DNA of 64,000 nucleotides from assembly GCF_013408175.1 (NCBI RefSeq), contig NZ_JACBYW010000008.1, positions 62,001 to 126,000 on the forward strand. The letters run 5' to 3'. Below the pieces are notes generated by a model. It searched no databases. It was not told where the DNA came from and saw only the letters and a program-made list of their open reading frames with translations. Position numbers and translations under genes: made by a program. Numbering within the stretch: the first letter of the stretch is position 1; every line of letters starts with the position of its first letter. This stretch comes from Actinopolyspora biskrensis (GTDB lineage Bacteria; Actinomycetota; Actinomycetes; Mycobacteriales; Pseudonocardiaceae). Shown here in pieces: positions 41,421 to 50,174 of the stretch.

Positions 41421-42257
41421 GTTTTCACGTGTGGTTTCAGTTGCGTTTGGTTGTTTTTGCTTGACCAAGGGCGAAGTGCTGGGGCAGCGCCGGAGCACTG
41501 CCGAAGAGGCGCGGGGGCTCCGACTCCGCACGAGCGGACCTCGCTGATCACCACGCTCGAGCGAGCCGTGGTCGAACCCTTGACAACATCGCGACAGCAG
41601 GCATAATCGGTCAACATCAAAAACGAAGCCACACAAAAACAGTCAGAATCGGGCGTTGGTGTGGGGTGCAGAGGCAGCGACGTCAGTCGAGCGGGCAGCC
41701 GATGAGCAGGTGAACGGACCGTTCGCCCGCACTCATCCGGCTACGTCGAGTCCGCGCCTCTGCCTGCGCCCAGTGATCCAGTGCGCCGCCGTGAGACGAG
41801 ATGACCCCGGCACCAACTTGTCCGTATCGAGAAGGGCTCCTGCTCATGTCCACGTCGGCCGTCTTGCGCGCTGATCACTCGAAACAGGACGTACAGCAGC
41901 TCGTCGTCGCACCACCGTCGCTCGGAGCGACCGCCGGTTTGCTCGGCGGTGCGAGTCCGGGGCGGCACGATGAAGCGCCGGGGGTGGGACTTCACCGTCG
42001 TGATCTCGGCACTGGGTCTGATCAACGCCATCACCGTGACCAGCCTGTTTCGGGTGCACGCCGGCCTTCGGCGTGCTCGGCCCGGTGTTGCTGTACCGAA
42101 AGCTGCCCGAACCCGAGGGGGACAGCTCACGAGGACAACGCTTATCTCCCACGCGGTTCACGAAGTTCGGGCGAGCGTCTTGCGTCGACGTAATGCGCTC
42201 GCGGCCAGGCCAACCACCGCTGGCTGTTGCCAGCGGGACAGGGACGAGGAGGTCGGC
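41421..42257. other. Long region upstream of GH32 gene with possible eroded membrane-protein fragment
   Basis: About 840 nt. The left part (to 41650) holds regulatory repeats. Around 41968-42140 the plus strand reads MKRRGWDFTVVISALGLINAI, then in a shifted frame FGVLGPVLLYRKLPEPEGD, which looks like pieces of a transmembrane protein. Neither is connected to a complete gene, so this is probably an eroded fragment. A good ribosome binding site (GAGGAGG) precedes the GH32 gene. Confidence 0.4.
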
Positions 42258-43835
42258 ATGCACCACCCTGACGATTCGATCGAACCCCACCGGCAGGCAC
42301 GCCTCGGCAGGCGCGGCTTCCTGCTCGGCACTGGCGCGCTCGTGGCTACCGGGGTCCTCGCGCCGCAGCCAAGGACCGCATTCGCGGGCGACAGCTCGGC
42401 TGGCACCCCGTACTGGCGGCCCACGGTGCACTTCACACCGGAACGCAACTGGATGAACGACCCGAACGGCATGGTCCACTTCCAGGGCGAGTACCATCTG
42501 TTCTTCCAGCACAATCCCCACGGCGATCAGTGGGGGAACATGTCGTGGGGACACGCGGTCAGCCACGACCTCGTGCACTGGACGGAACTGCCGGTCGCGC
42601 TCAGCCCCGACGAACTGGGCGCGATCTTCTCCGGCAGCGCCGTCGTCGATCACGACAACACGAGCGGTCTCTTCGACGCCGAGCCGGGAATAGTGGCGAT
42701 CTACACCAACGCTGGGCAAACCCAGCAGCAGAGCATCGCCTACAGCACGGACCGCGGGCGCACCTGGACGAAATACGCCGGAAACCCGGTGATCGAGAAC
42801 CCGGGTGTGGCCGACTTCCGCGACCCGAAGGTCTTTTGGCACGACGAAACCGAGCGGTGGATCATGTCGTTGGCCGAGGGAGACCGGATCAGCTTCTACG
42901 CCTCGCCGGATCTCCTGAACTGGGAGCGGCTGAGCGAGTTCGGCTCCGACCAAGGCGCGCACGGAGGCGTGTGGGAATGCCCCGACCTATTCCGACTCCC
43001 GGTCGAGGGGCAGCCGGGCCGTAGCAAGTGGGTCCTCATCGTCAGCATCAACCCGGGCGGCCCGGCCGGCGGTTCGGGAATGCAGTACTTCGTGGGCGAG
43101 TTCGACGGGACCCGGTTCCGCAACGACGGATCCCCCGGCGAGGTTCGGTGGGTTGATCAGGGCGCGGACTTCTACGCGGCCGTGACCTGGGCTGGCATTC
43201 CCGAATCAGACGGGCGCCGTCTGTGGCTGGGTTGGATGAGCAACTGGACGTACGCCAGCGAGATCCCCACCTCACCGTGGCGGGGCAGCATGTCCGTGCC
43301 GCGCGAGCTGTCCCTGATCGAGACCGGTGCCGGGCTCCGGGTGGCCCAGCGGCCCGTTGCCGAACTGGAACGGGTGCGCAGGAGACCGCGACGCTGGTCC
43401 GGTGCCGTCTCCGACGGGGGAGCGGCGCCGGAGTTCCGCGGGTCCGAGCTGGACATGACCACAGAGTTCCGGCTCACCGGGGCCTCGGCCACGTCGTTCG
43501 GCCTGGAGGTGTTCACCGATGGAGAGCAGGTCACTCGCATCGGCTACGACGTCACCGCCCGGCAGGTGTTCGTCGAACGTACCGAGTCGGGCGACACCAC
43601 CGTCAGTGACGCGTTCCCGGCGCGCCACGCAGCCGAGCACGTTCCGGACGACGGTGTTGTGCGGCTGCGGATCCTGATGGATCGCTGCTGCGTGGAGGTG
43701 TTCGGCGACCGCGGCCAGGTCGTGCTCACCGACCTCGTGTTCCCCGCCCCGAAGGGCAACCGCGTGCGCCCGTTCGCCGACGGCGGGCGGGTCCACCTGG
43801 ATTCGTGGGAGATCTACGAACTCAACGCCCACTGA
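42258..43835 (+). CDS. Tat-exported GH32 fructan beta-fructosidase (exo-levanase/inulinase type)
   Basis: 525-residue exported enzyme releasing fructose from levan, inulin or sucrose. A twin-arginine signal (RLGRRGFLLGTGALVATGVL, cut near AFA) precedes the catalytic propeller. The nucleophile is in ERNWMNDPNGMVHFQGEYH, with FFQHNPHGDQWGNMSWGHA next. The Asp is in ADFRDPKVFW and the acid/base Glu in VWECPDLFRLP. The C-terminal sandwich (DGVVRLRILMDRCCVEVFGD) is complete. ATG 42258 follows GAGGAGG by 5 nt. It is divergent from deoR and shares candidate operators with it. Confidence 0.93.
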   Translation: MHHPDDSIEPHRQARLGRRGFLLGTGALVATGVLAPQPRTAFAGDSSAGTPYWRPTVHFTPERNWMNDPNGMVHFQGEYHLFFQHNPHGDQWGNMSWGHAVSHDLVHWTELPVALSPDELGAIFSGSAVVDHDNTSGLFDAEPGIVAIYTNAGQTQQQSIAYSTDRGRTWTKYAGNPVIENPGVADFRDPKVFWHDETERWIMSLAEGDRISFYASPDLLNWERLSEFGSDQGAHGGVWECPDLFRLPVEGQPGRSKWVLIVSINPGGPAGGSGMQYFVGEFDGTRFRNDGSPGEVRWVDQGADFYAAVTWAGIPESDGRRLWLGWMSNWTYASEIPTSPWRGSMSVPRELSLIETGAGLRVAQRPVAELERVRRRPRRWSGAVSDGGAAPEFRGSELDMTTEFRLTGASATSFGLEVFTDGEQVTRIGYDVTARQVFVERTESGDTTVSDAFPARHAAEHVPDDGVVRLRILMDRCCVEVFGDRGQVVLTDLVFPAPKGNRVRPFADGGRVHLDSWEIYELNAH

Positions 43836-44003
43836 CCTCGGTGTTGCCCCGAAAACAGGGGCAGCGCACGGAGGGAACGGCGTCCCCCGGTGCGCCGCGA
43901 AAGGCGCGCGCCGCTCGGACGGCGGGAGAGTTGAGGCGGGTGTGGCGCTGCGGGACGGTCTGCCCCCGTCCCGCCGCCTGCGGCTCTGCCCCCGCGCCGG
44001 GGC

Positions 44004-44033
44004 TGACCCGATCAGGGGCTCCTGATCGGGTCA
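44004..44033 (+). terminator. Perfect 13-bp hairpin after GH32 gene
   Basis: TGACCCGATCAGG-GGCT-CCTGATCGGGTCA: a perfect 13-bp stem with a 4-nt loop, 168 nt after the GH32 stop. A convincing transcription terminator, although no T run follows. Confidence 0.7.
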
Positions 44034-44611
44034 TACCTCACGGCCGTGAAAACCCCGATGCGGCCTCACCGACGTCACCGTCGCAACGTCGAGCACCTTC
44101 GTCAGCAACTCGACCAGCTCGTCCGACGTCCGACCCTGACGCATGAGCGGACGCTAACGCCCCACCAACACCATGACCGAGTGAACACCACCTTGCTCCT
44201 CAGGACACCGGGAGCACGGGGCCGACTGCCACGACGGTCGACGAGCTGACCGACAGCCGGGGACGCGGTTTCGGCATGGAAACCCTTCACCCGCGGCACC
44301 GACGGCATGCCTACCCGGTTCGAAGGGCGACAACCACCCAGCAGTCCGCCGGACGACAACACCGGCCTAGGAGGTTGTGGCTGTCACTGCCGAAACGAAC
44401 AGTCTCCATCAACGTCACACAGGCACACCGACAGCCGGTGTCACCGGCCCCCGACCGGCTATGTCGGTGTCGGCCGACGGCGCTTGTCGGCGCCCCAGGA
44501 AAGCGGTAGGACCTTCGCAGGCGTCGAAGTATCGATGAGTTTTGGCAGCGCTCGATGGCGGGGAAGGCCGCTCGGGCAAGCCGCTCGTCCGGCGGGAAGC
44601 CGTCGGCGAAC
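44034..44611. other. Gene-free region between convergent GH32 and fructokinase genes
   Basis: 578 nt with low coding character and slightly reduced GC. Both strands were read for transposase or toxin-antitoxin motifs and none was found. It may be eroded insertion DNA. Confidence 0.4.
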
Positions 44612-45538
44612 TCATCCGGCAGTGACCTCACACCGATAGGGCGGGTTCGCGCCGGGGCGCGAGACTGTCACGGCGGCGGCGCGACCGGCGTAGGTCAGCA
44701 CCTCGCGCCATGCGTCGGATGCGAGCGCATCCAACCGGGTGCGTGCGTCGGGCCCTGCCACATCCTTTGCCCAGAGCGCGTCGAGCAGGGCGGCGCCGAT
44801 GGTGTCACCGGCACCGATGGTGTCGGCGACGACGATTCCCTCCGGAGTGGGAGTCTGTACCGCGCCGCTGCGTGTCAGCACGAACGCGCCCTCGTCGCTT
44901 TTTGTGACGACCACGGCGCGGGGACCTTGTGCCAGGAGGTCACGGGCGGCGCTGAGGTGGTCGAGGCCCGGGTAGAGCACGTCCAGGTCCTCCTCGGAGG
45001 CTTTGACCACGTCGCTGATCGCGACCAAGCGCTGCACGCGGGCGTGCACCTCGGGGCCGGTTCCGGTCACCGCGGGTCGAGCGTTGAGGTCGTAGCTGAC
45101 CAGGGCACTGGCGCGGAGGTGGTCGACCAGCTCGTAGACCTGCTCACAGCCCGGAGTGAGCACTGCTCCGAGGGAGCAGGCGTGGAGTGCGACCGGCTGC
45201 ACGTTGTCGGGCAGCGCGAGCGGGTTCAGCCGCCAATCGATGTCGAACCGGTACTCCGCGGCGCCGTCCGCGGCGATGGTGGCCACCGCCGCCGAGGTGT
45301 GGTCGATGGCGGCGACGTCGGTGGCCAGACGTACCTGGTCCCGCTCGAGGTGGTCGGCGATGAGCCGACCGTGCTCGTCGTCGGTGTAGCTGGTCGCGAA
45401 CCAGGTCGGCCGGCCGAGACGGGCGAGGGCGACCGCGACGTTGGCGGCGCTGCCGCCGGGATAGCCGATCACCGATCCGTCTCGCTCGTGCACGATGTCG
45501 ACCAGGGACTCACCCACGACGAGGGCTCCTTGCTGCAT
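44612..45538 (-). CDS. PfkB-family fructokinase
   Basis: 308-residue cytosolic sugar kinase phosphorylating fructose (fructose to fructose-6-phosphate). The N-terminal signature GYPGGSAANVAVALARLGRP matches PfkB signature 1. The ATP/anion-hole motif VADTIGAGDTIGAALLDALW is PfkB signature 2 with its catalytic Asp. The lid region (HTSAAVATIAADGAAEYRFD) and KASEEDLDVLYPG are typical of bacterial fructokinases. ATG 45538 has AAAGGTG upstream. It is the last gene of the isomerase-porter-kinase operon, separated from the porter by a hairpin. Confidence 0.9.
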   Translation of the reverse strand: MQQGALVVGESLVDIVHERDGSVIGYPGGSAANVAVALARLGRPTWFATSYTDDEHGRLIADHLERDQVRLATDVAAIDHTSAAVATIAADGAAEYRFDIDWRLNPLALPDNVQPVALHACSLGAVLTPGCEQVYELVDHLRASALVSYDLNARPAVTGTGPEVHARVQRLVAISDVVKASEEDLDVLYPGLDHLSAARDLLAQGPRAVVVTKSDEGAFVLTRSGAVQTPTPEGIVVADTIGAGDTIGAALLDALWAKDVAGPDARTRLDALASDAWREVLTYAGRAAAVTVSRPGANPPYRCEVTAG

Positions 45539-45592
45539 GGCGTCACCTTTCGTGGCCGGGACGCAGGCCCCGGCGCGGGGCTGTGCTGTCGC

Positions 45593-45638
45593 GTGGGTGT
45601 GCCCCGGGGGCCGTTCTCGGCCAACCCGGGGCACCCAC
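45593..45638 (-). terminator. Intercistronic hairpin between sugar porter and fructokinase genes
   Basis: GTGGGTGT-GCCCCGGG (45593-45608) pairs with CCCGGGGCACCCAC (45625-45638), about 14 bp with a small bulge and a 16-nt loop. Its place between two genes of one operon suggests partial termination or mRNA stabilisation, lowering kinase expression relative to the porter. Confidence 0.5.
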
Positions 45639-45651
45639 GTCCGGTGTCTGC

Positions 45652-47115
45652 TCAGTCAGGGGTCAAGGAGTCGGAGCTGCCCCGGGACCGACCGGCGTCC
45701 GGGTGGCTGTCCGGGCTGTGCCGCAGCCCGAGGACGCCCTTCATCTCCTCCAGCGGCACCCCCTTGGTCTCGGGCATCAGCAACAGCACCCAGACGAGCT
45801 GGCCGACCATGCACACGAAGAAGAAGGTGAAGGCCGTCCCGCCACCGATCGCCTCTGCCAGCAACGGGAAGATCCAGGAGATGGCGGCCGCGAATCCCCA
45901 GTGGGTCAGTGAGCCGAACGCCTGCCCTCGTGCGCGGATCGAGGTCGGGAAGATCTCGGAGATGAAGACCCAGATGACGGCGCCCTGGCCGAAAGCGTGC
46001 GCGGCGACGAACAGCATCACCATGACCACCACGAGCAGGCTTGCCGCGCCGGAGAACGCCTCGCCCTGGCTGAGGAAGGTCACCGCGAGAACGCCCAGGG
46101 TGAGCAGGTAACCGAACGATCCGACGAGCATCAGCTTGCGTCGTCCGAGCCGGTCGATCACGACGAGAGCGAGCATCGTCGAGATCAGGTTGATCAGCCC
46201 CACACCGGCGCTGCTGAGGAACGAGGCGCTTTCGTCCATTCCGGCCGACTCGAAGATCGAGGGGGCGTAGTAGAGCACCGCGTTGATTCCGGAGAGCTGG
46301 TTGAAAGCCGCGATCGCGAACGCCAGCAGGATAATCTTGCGGTGCGGACGGGCGAAGAACGTGGTGCGTTGCTCGGTGTGGTCGGCCTCGTTTGCCTCGA
46401 TGATCTCCTCGCGAGCCAGCCGCGCCTGGTCCGCGTCCGAGGCGAGGACCGTGATCAAGCGGTCGGCCTCCTCCACGCGTCCCACCTTCATCAGCCAGCG
46501 CGGGCTCTCCGGCACCAGCGCCAGCAACAGCACGAACGCGAGCGCGGGAAGCGCCTCGACCCCGAACATCCACCGCCAGGCCGTCGCGTCGGGCGCCACC
46601 TGGAGCACGACGTAGTTCGACAGATAGGCCAGCAGAATGCCGAGCACGATGTTGAACTGGAACAGCCCCACCATGCGGCCGCGGAGTTTCGGCGGCGCCA
46701 CTTCGGCGTTGTAGATCGGTGCGACCGCGGCGGCCGCGCCGACCCCGATGCCGCCGACGAAGCGCATCACCATGAACGACACCCACCCGGGTGCCAAAGC
46801 GCTGCCAAGGGCGGACACCATGTAGAGGATCCCGATCGCGTACAGGACTTTCTTGCGCCCGATCCGGTCGGCCGGTTTCCCGAGCCCGGTGGCGGCGGCA
46901 CCAACGATGGTGCCGATCAGGGCCGTCGCGACGGTGAAGCCGAGGCCTGCCCCACCCAGGGAGAAAACCCGTTTCAGCGCCTCGGTGGTGCCGGAGACCA
47001 CGGCGGTGTCGAAGCCGAACAGCAGACCGCCGAGCGCGGCGATGACGGCGCTTCGGAGGACGAGCTTCTTACCGGCGAGGTTGCCTGCAGGGGTTGGTGC
47101 GGTGCGATCCTTCAT
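45652..47115 (-). CDS. Sugar porter-family MFS transporter
   Basis: 487-residue 12-helix proton-coupled sugar importer. Family motifs are AALGGLLFGFDTAVVSGTTE in helix 1, the loop motif DRIGRKKVLY, PESPRWLMKVGR after helix 6, and QLSGINAVLYYAPSIFE in helix 7. IDRLGRRKLMLVG and PETKGVPLEEM follow at the end of helix 12. The likely substrate is fructose or mannose released by the exported GH32 enzymes (inference from context). Its ATG overlaps the stop of the isomerase gene (ATGA), indicating translational coupling. Confidence 0.93.
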   Translation of the reverse strand: MKDRTAPTPAGNLAGKKLVLRSAVIAALGGLLFGFDTAVVSGTTEALKRVFSLGGAGLGFTVATALIGTIVGAAATGLGKPADRIGRKKVLYAIGILYMVSALGSALAPGWVSFMVMRFVGGIGVGAAAAVAPIYNAEVAPPKLRGRMVGLFQFNIVLGILLAYLSNYVVLQVAPDATAWRWMFGVEALPALAFVLLLALVPESPRWLMKVGRVEEADRLITVLASDADQARLAREEIIEANEADHTEQRTTFFARPHRKIILLAFAIAAFNQLSGINAVLYYAPSIFESAGMDESASFLSSAGVGLINLISTMLALVVIDRLGRRKLMLVGSFGYLLTLGVLAVTFLSQGEAFSGAASLLVVVMVMLFVAAHAFGQGAVIWVFISEIFPTSIRARGQAFGSLTHWGFAAAISWIFPLLAEAIGGGTAFTFFFVCMVGQLVWVLLLMPETKGVPLEEMKGVLGLRHSPDSHPDAGRSRGSSDSLTPD

Positions 47116-48407
47116 GCCGGGAACCCCTTCTCGGTCCGGTACTGGGTGCCAGGGGCTGCGGTCGTGGTCTGAGCCGGTCGACTGCCGCCGGCCAGCGCCG
47201 CGGCGAACGAGGGCACGATCGGGAGCTCGGGCAGAAGAGCCGCCTGATAGGCGTGGTAGACATCGGGCTTGCCGGTCCACACCTCGGCGCTGGGGAGGTT
47301 GTCGGGACCGAGCTCGTGTCGCCAGGAGCCGTGCTCGCGATCGACGAGGTAGCGGTCGACGTAGGTCCACCAGCGATCGGCGTGATCGGCGTACGTGCTG
47401 TCGCCGGTGACTCGGCGCAGTGTCTCGGCGGTGTTGACCGCCTCGGCGAGTACCCAGTGCATACGTGTCCGCACGACCGGGCGGCCCTGCCAGTCGGTGG
47501 TGTACACGAACCCGTCGACTCCGTCGGCCGCCCAGCCGTCGGCGACGGCCCGGTCGGTGAGCGCGACCGCGGCCTCGAGCAGACCGTCCGGGGCTGCCTG
47601 ACCGAGACTGGCGTCGACCGCCACGAGCAGCCTGGCCCACTCCAGACCGTGTCCGACTGTGGCGCCGAAGGGACGGAAGGGATCCGCCGGCTGGTCGCGG
47701 TTGTGCTCGAGCATCGGTGTCCAGGTGGAGTCGAAGTGCTCGGGAATGCGCCAGTCGTTGGCCCGGGCCCAGCCGACGACGGCGGCGGCGATCCGACCGG
47801 CGCGGTGGTGCCACACCGCGTCTCCGAGGACGTCACCGACGGCGAGGTAGGCCTCGACGGTGTGCATGTTGGCGTTGATGCCGCGGTAGTCGCCGAGCAC
47901 CGTCCAGGCACGGTCCCACTCCTCGACCGCCAGGCCCACCTCGTCGTCCCAGAAGTGGCGCTCGTGCACGTCGACGGCCTCGCGGAGCAGGGCCTCGGCA
48001 CCGGAGATCCCCGCCGCTGCCGCGGAACTCGCGGCCAGGCACACGAACGCGTGGGCATAGGCCTGCTTGGCCTCCTCGACCGGACCGTGTGGCCCCACGG
48101 CGGCGAACCAGCCTCCGTGCTCCTCGTCGGCAAAGGCGGTCGTGAGCGCCCGTACGCCGTGGGCCGCGAGATCCGTGAGGGCGGCTTGATCGGGGCCGCC
48201 GGGAGCCGGGGGTTCGTCGGCGAGCACCCCGAGGCTCATGACGTGGGTCATCCGGCAGGTGATCCACAGTTCGACGGGTCGCTCCGTGACGAGCTGACCG
48301 GCCTCGTCGAGCCAGCCGAAGCCGAGCTCGTGACGGGCGCCCTGGGCGAACCGGAGTAGGTCGGCGCGTTGCGCGGCGCGATAGGCGCGGTCGCCGGGAC
48401 TGGGCAT
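47112..48407 (-). CDS. AGE-family sugar isomerase/epimerase (mannose or sulfoquinovose isomerase-like)
   Basis: 431-residue (alpha/alpha)6-barrel enzyme interconverting an aldose and a ketose, most likely mannose and fructose. Family blocks include YRAAQRADLLRFAQGARHEL, HGVRALTTAFADEEHGGWFA, AYAHAFVCLAASSAAAAG and INANMHTVEAYLAVGDV. ATVGHGLEWARLLVAVD and RMHWVLAEAVNTAETL supply catalytic histidines of the YihS/mannose-isomerase branch, and KPDVYHAYQAALLPELP follows near the C-terminus. ATG 48407 has AAGGAG upstream. It is the first gene of the operon with the porter and fructokinase, divergent from lacI. Confidence 0.88.
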   Translation of the reverse strand: MPSPGDRAYRAAQRADLLRFAQGARHELGFGWLDEAGQLVTERPVELWITCRMTHVMSLGVLADEPPAPGGPDQAALTDLAAHGVRALTTAFADEEHGGWFAAVGPHGPVEEAKQAYAHAFVCLAASSAAAAGISGAEALLREAVDVHERHFWDDEVGLAVEEWDRAWTVLGDYRGINANMHTVEAYLAVGDVLGDAVWHHRAGRIAAAVVGWARANDWRIPEHFDSTWTPMLEHNRDQPADPFRPFGATVGHGLEWARLLVAVDASLGQAAPDGLLEAAVALTDRAVADGWAADGVDGFVYTTDWQGRPVVRTRMHWVLAEAVNTAETLRRVTGDSTYADHADRWWTYVDRYLVDREHGSWRHELGPDNLPSAEVWTGKPDVYHAYQAALLPELPIVPSFAAALAGGSRPAQTTTAAPGTQYRTEKGFPA

Positions 48408-48487
48408 CTGTTCACTCCTTCGTGATGACCGGCTGTGGCCTGATTTGCTGTGCCCGAAACCACAGTTGGCGAGTCAACTTAGCAGGA

Positions 48488-48626
48488 ATGTCATCGATGT
48501 CAAAGAGAGAATATAGAGCGCTTGCGGCACTAGTGGCAGCCAAATCACCGGTATTGAAGGTAGATAAGTGACATGATCGGGGAGAAACCGGATGCATCGA
48601 GCGACACGTATGTCATCGATAGACAT
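48488..48626. promoter_or_regulatory. Paired operator-like sites between isomerase operon and lacI
   Basis: ATGTCATCGATGTCA (48488-48502) and ATGTCATCGATAGACAT (48610-48626) share the core TGTCATCGAT, a near-palindrome TGTCATCGATGACA. They are 122 bp apart in the divergent intergenic region. The spacing would allow a LacI-type tetramer to loop the DNA. A third partial match, GTGACATGAT, lies at 48568-48577. Confidence 0.6.
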
Positions 48627-48692
48627 GAGACGGGTGGTCCGGAACGACGCCGTCGTTGACGGTTAGGCTCAAGGTCGAGGAAGGGGGCGGAC

Positions 48693-49712
48693 GTGACAGC
48701 TGAGATCCCTCCGCGGCAGGGGCACACCACGCTGCAGGATGTCGCCCGGCTGGCCGGGGTGAGTGCCAAGACGGCCGCGCGTGCGATCAACGGCGAGAGC
48801 AACGTCCGTGCCGAGACTCGGGAGCGCGTTTTCACGGCGGCCGCGGCGTTGAGGTTCCGGCCGAACCGCCTTGCCCGCGAGCTGCGTCAGGGCGCGCGCA
48901 CCGGGGCTGTGGGCCTGGTCATCGGTAATCTCGACAACCCGTTCTACTCCCAGCTCGCCGCAGGCGTCGATCACGCCCTTCGTGAGCACGACCTCGAACT
49001 CATCATCGCCTCGACCGACGACGAACCGGAGCGGGAGAGGGTCGTTGTGCAGGCGATGCTCGAGCGCCGGGTCACCGCCCTGATGCTGGTTCCCTCCGCG
49101 ACCGACCACAGCTATCTCGAAGGGGAGCGACAGCTGGGGCTTCCGATCATCTTCCTGGACCGGCCGCCGGTCACGGTGGTCGCCGACAGTGTGCTCTGGG
49201 ACAACCACTCCGGTGTCCGGGAGGCGATCCACGAACTGACCACGCGTGGCCACCGACGTATCGCTGCCCTGGCCGACAGCCCCGAGCTCTTCACCGCCAC
49301 GGAGCGGCTCACCGCGTTCCGCGAGGCGCTGACCGAAGCCGGTGCAGAGCCGGATGAAGCACTCATCGTGGCCAGAGTTCACGACGTGCCGTCCGCTGCC
49401 TCCGCGACTGCCGACCTACTCGCTCGCGACGACCCGCCGACCGCCATCATCGCCCTCAACAACCGGATCAGCGTCGGGGCTGTCAGCACGCTGCTGCGAG
49501 ACGACCCAGCGTGCGCTTTCGTCGGCTTCGACGACTTCGACCTCGGCGAGACCCTGGGCATCAGCGTGATCGCCAACGATCCCCGAGAGATGGGCAATCA
49601 CGCCGGTCAGATCGCGCTGCGGCGACTCAAGGACGGCACCGGTGCGCCCGAACGGATCTCCTTGCCGACCCGCTTGGTCCAGCGGGGCTCAGGGGAACGG
49701 CCGGTATCTTGA
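48693..49712 (+). CDS. LacI-family regulator of the fructose/mannose operon
   Basis: 339-residue regulator. The HTH TTLQDVARLAGVSAKTAARAIN is followed by the hinge RPNRLARELRQGARTG. The ligand-binding domain covers about 65-335, with VGLVIGNLDNPFYSQLAAGVD, LMLVPSATDHSYLEG, PIIFLDRPPVTVVADSVLWD and HRRIAALADSPELFTATERL. AIIALNNRISVGAVSTLLRD and VGFDDFDLGETLGISVIAND follow. GTG 48693 follows a GGAAGG/GGGG-rich site. It is divergent from the isomerase-porter-kinase operon with paired operator-like sites between them, so it probably represses that operon. Confidence 0.9.
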   Translation: MTAEIPPRQGHTTLQDVARLAGVSAKTAARAINGESNVRAETRERVFTAAAALRFRPNRLARELRQGARTGAVGLVIGNLDNPFYSQLAAGVDHALREHDLELIIASTDDEPERERVVVQAMLERRVTALMLVPSATDHSYLEGERQLGLPIIFLDRPPVTVVADSVLWDNHSGVREAIHELTTRGHRRIAALADSPELFTATERLTAFREALTEAGAEPDEALIVARVHDVPSAASATADLLARDDPPTAIIALNNRISVGAVSTLLRDDPACAFVGFDDFDLGETLGISVIANDPREMGNHAGQIALRRLKDGTGAPERISLPTRLVQRGSGERPVS

Positions 49713-50174
49713 CTGGCCCGTGGCGCCGGCTGAGCAGACCCGGAGCCGGGTTCCAGGTGGTTTGAGGATACCGGCGTGTTCGCCGGACGCTGGGGACCAC
49801 GGAGCGGGTGTGCGCAAGGGGTTCCACTTGCGGACGCGTCCAGCCGAGCTCGACCAGTGACGCTCCACGGCGATCGTGTTCTCTCGTGGAGCGCGGATGC
49901 AGGCGACGACTTCGGTGGAGGAGCGGTTCGGGTCCGAGCGGTGCGCCACCCCTCGGATCCGAACCGGTTGCTCTTGCTGACCTTTCAGCATGGTTTTTCC
50001 TGGCTGGAGTGCTCGCCCTGAGCACGACGAGTTGCTCCGGCGCGTGAGGTGGACGCGTCCCGAGGTGGGAGGGCACGTGGCGCAGGCCGCTGCTCGAGGT
50101 GCCCTCCGACGCCGGCGAGGCGCCGACTCGCGTGCCGGAAGCCGACCGCCCGGGCGGTATTCCGCAAGGACTCC
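49713..50174. other. Gene-free region between convergent lacI and esterase genes
   Basis: 462 nt. Several frames stay open, but none has a plausible start or family resemblance. No clear terminator stem was chosen. Possibly eroded coding DNA. Confidence 0.4.

Noticed and set aside
44046-44631. Possible transposase or toxin-antitoxin genes in the gap after the GH32 gene
   Set aside because: Both strands were read and no diagnostic motif was found.
44555-46111. 518-codon plus-strand open frame
   Set aside because: Antisense to fructokinase and sugar porter; no start context or family resemblance.
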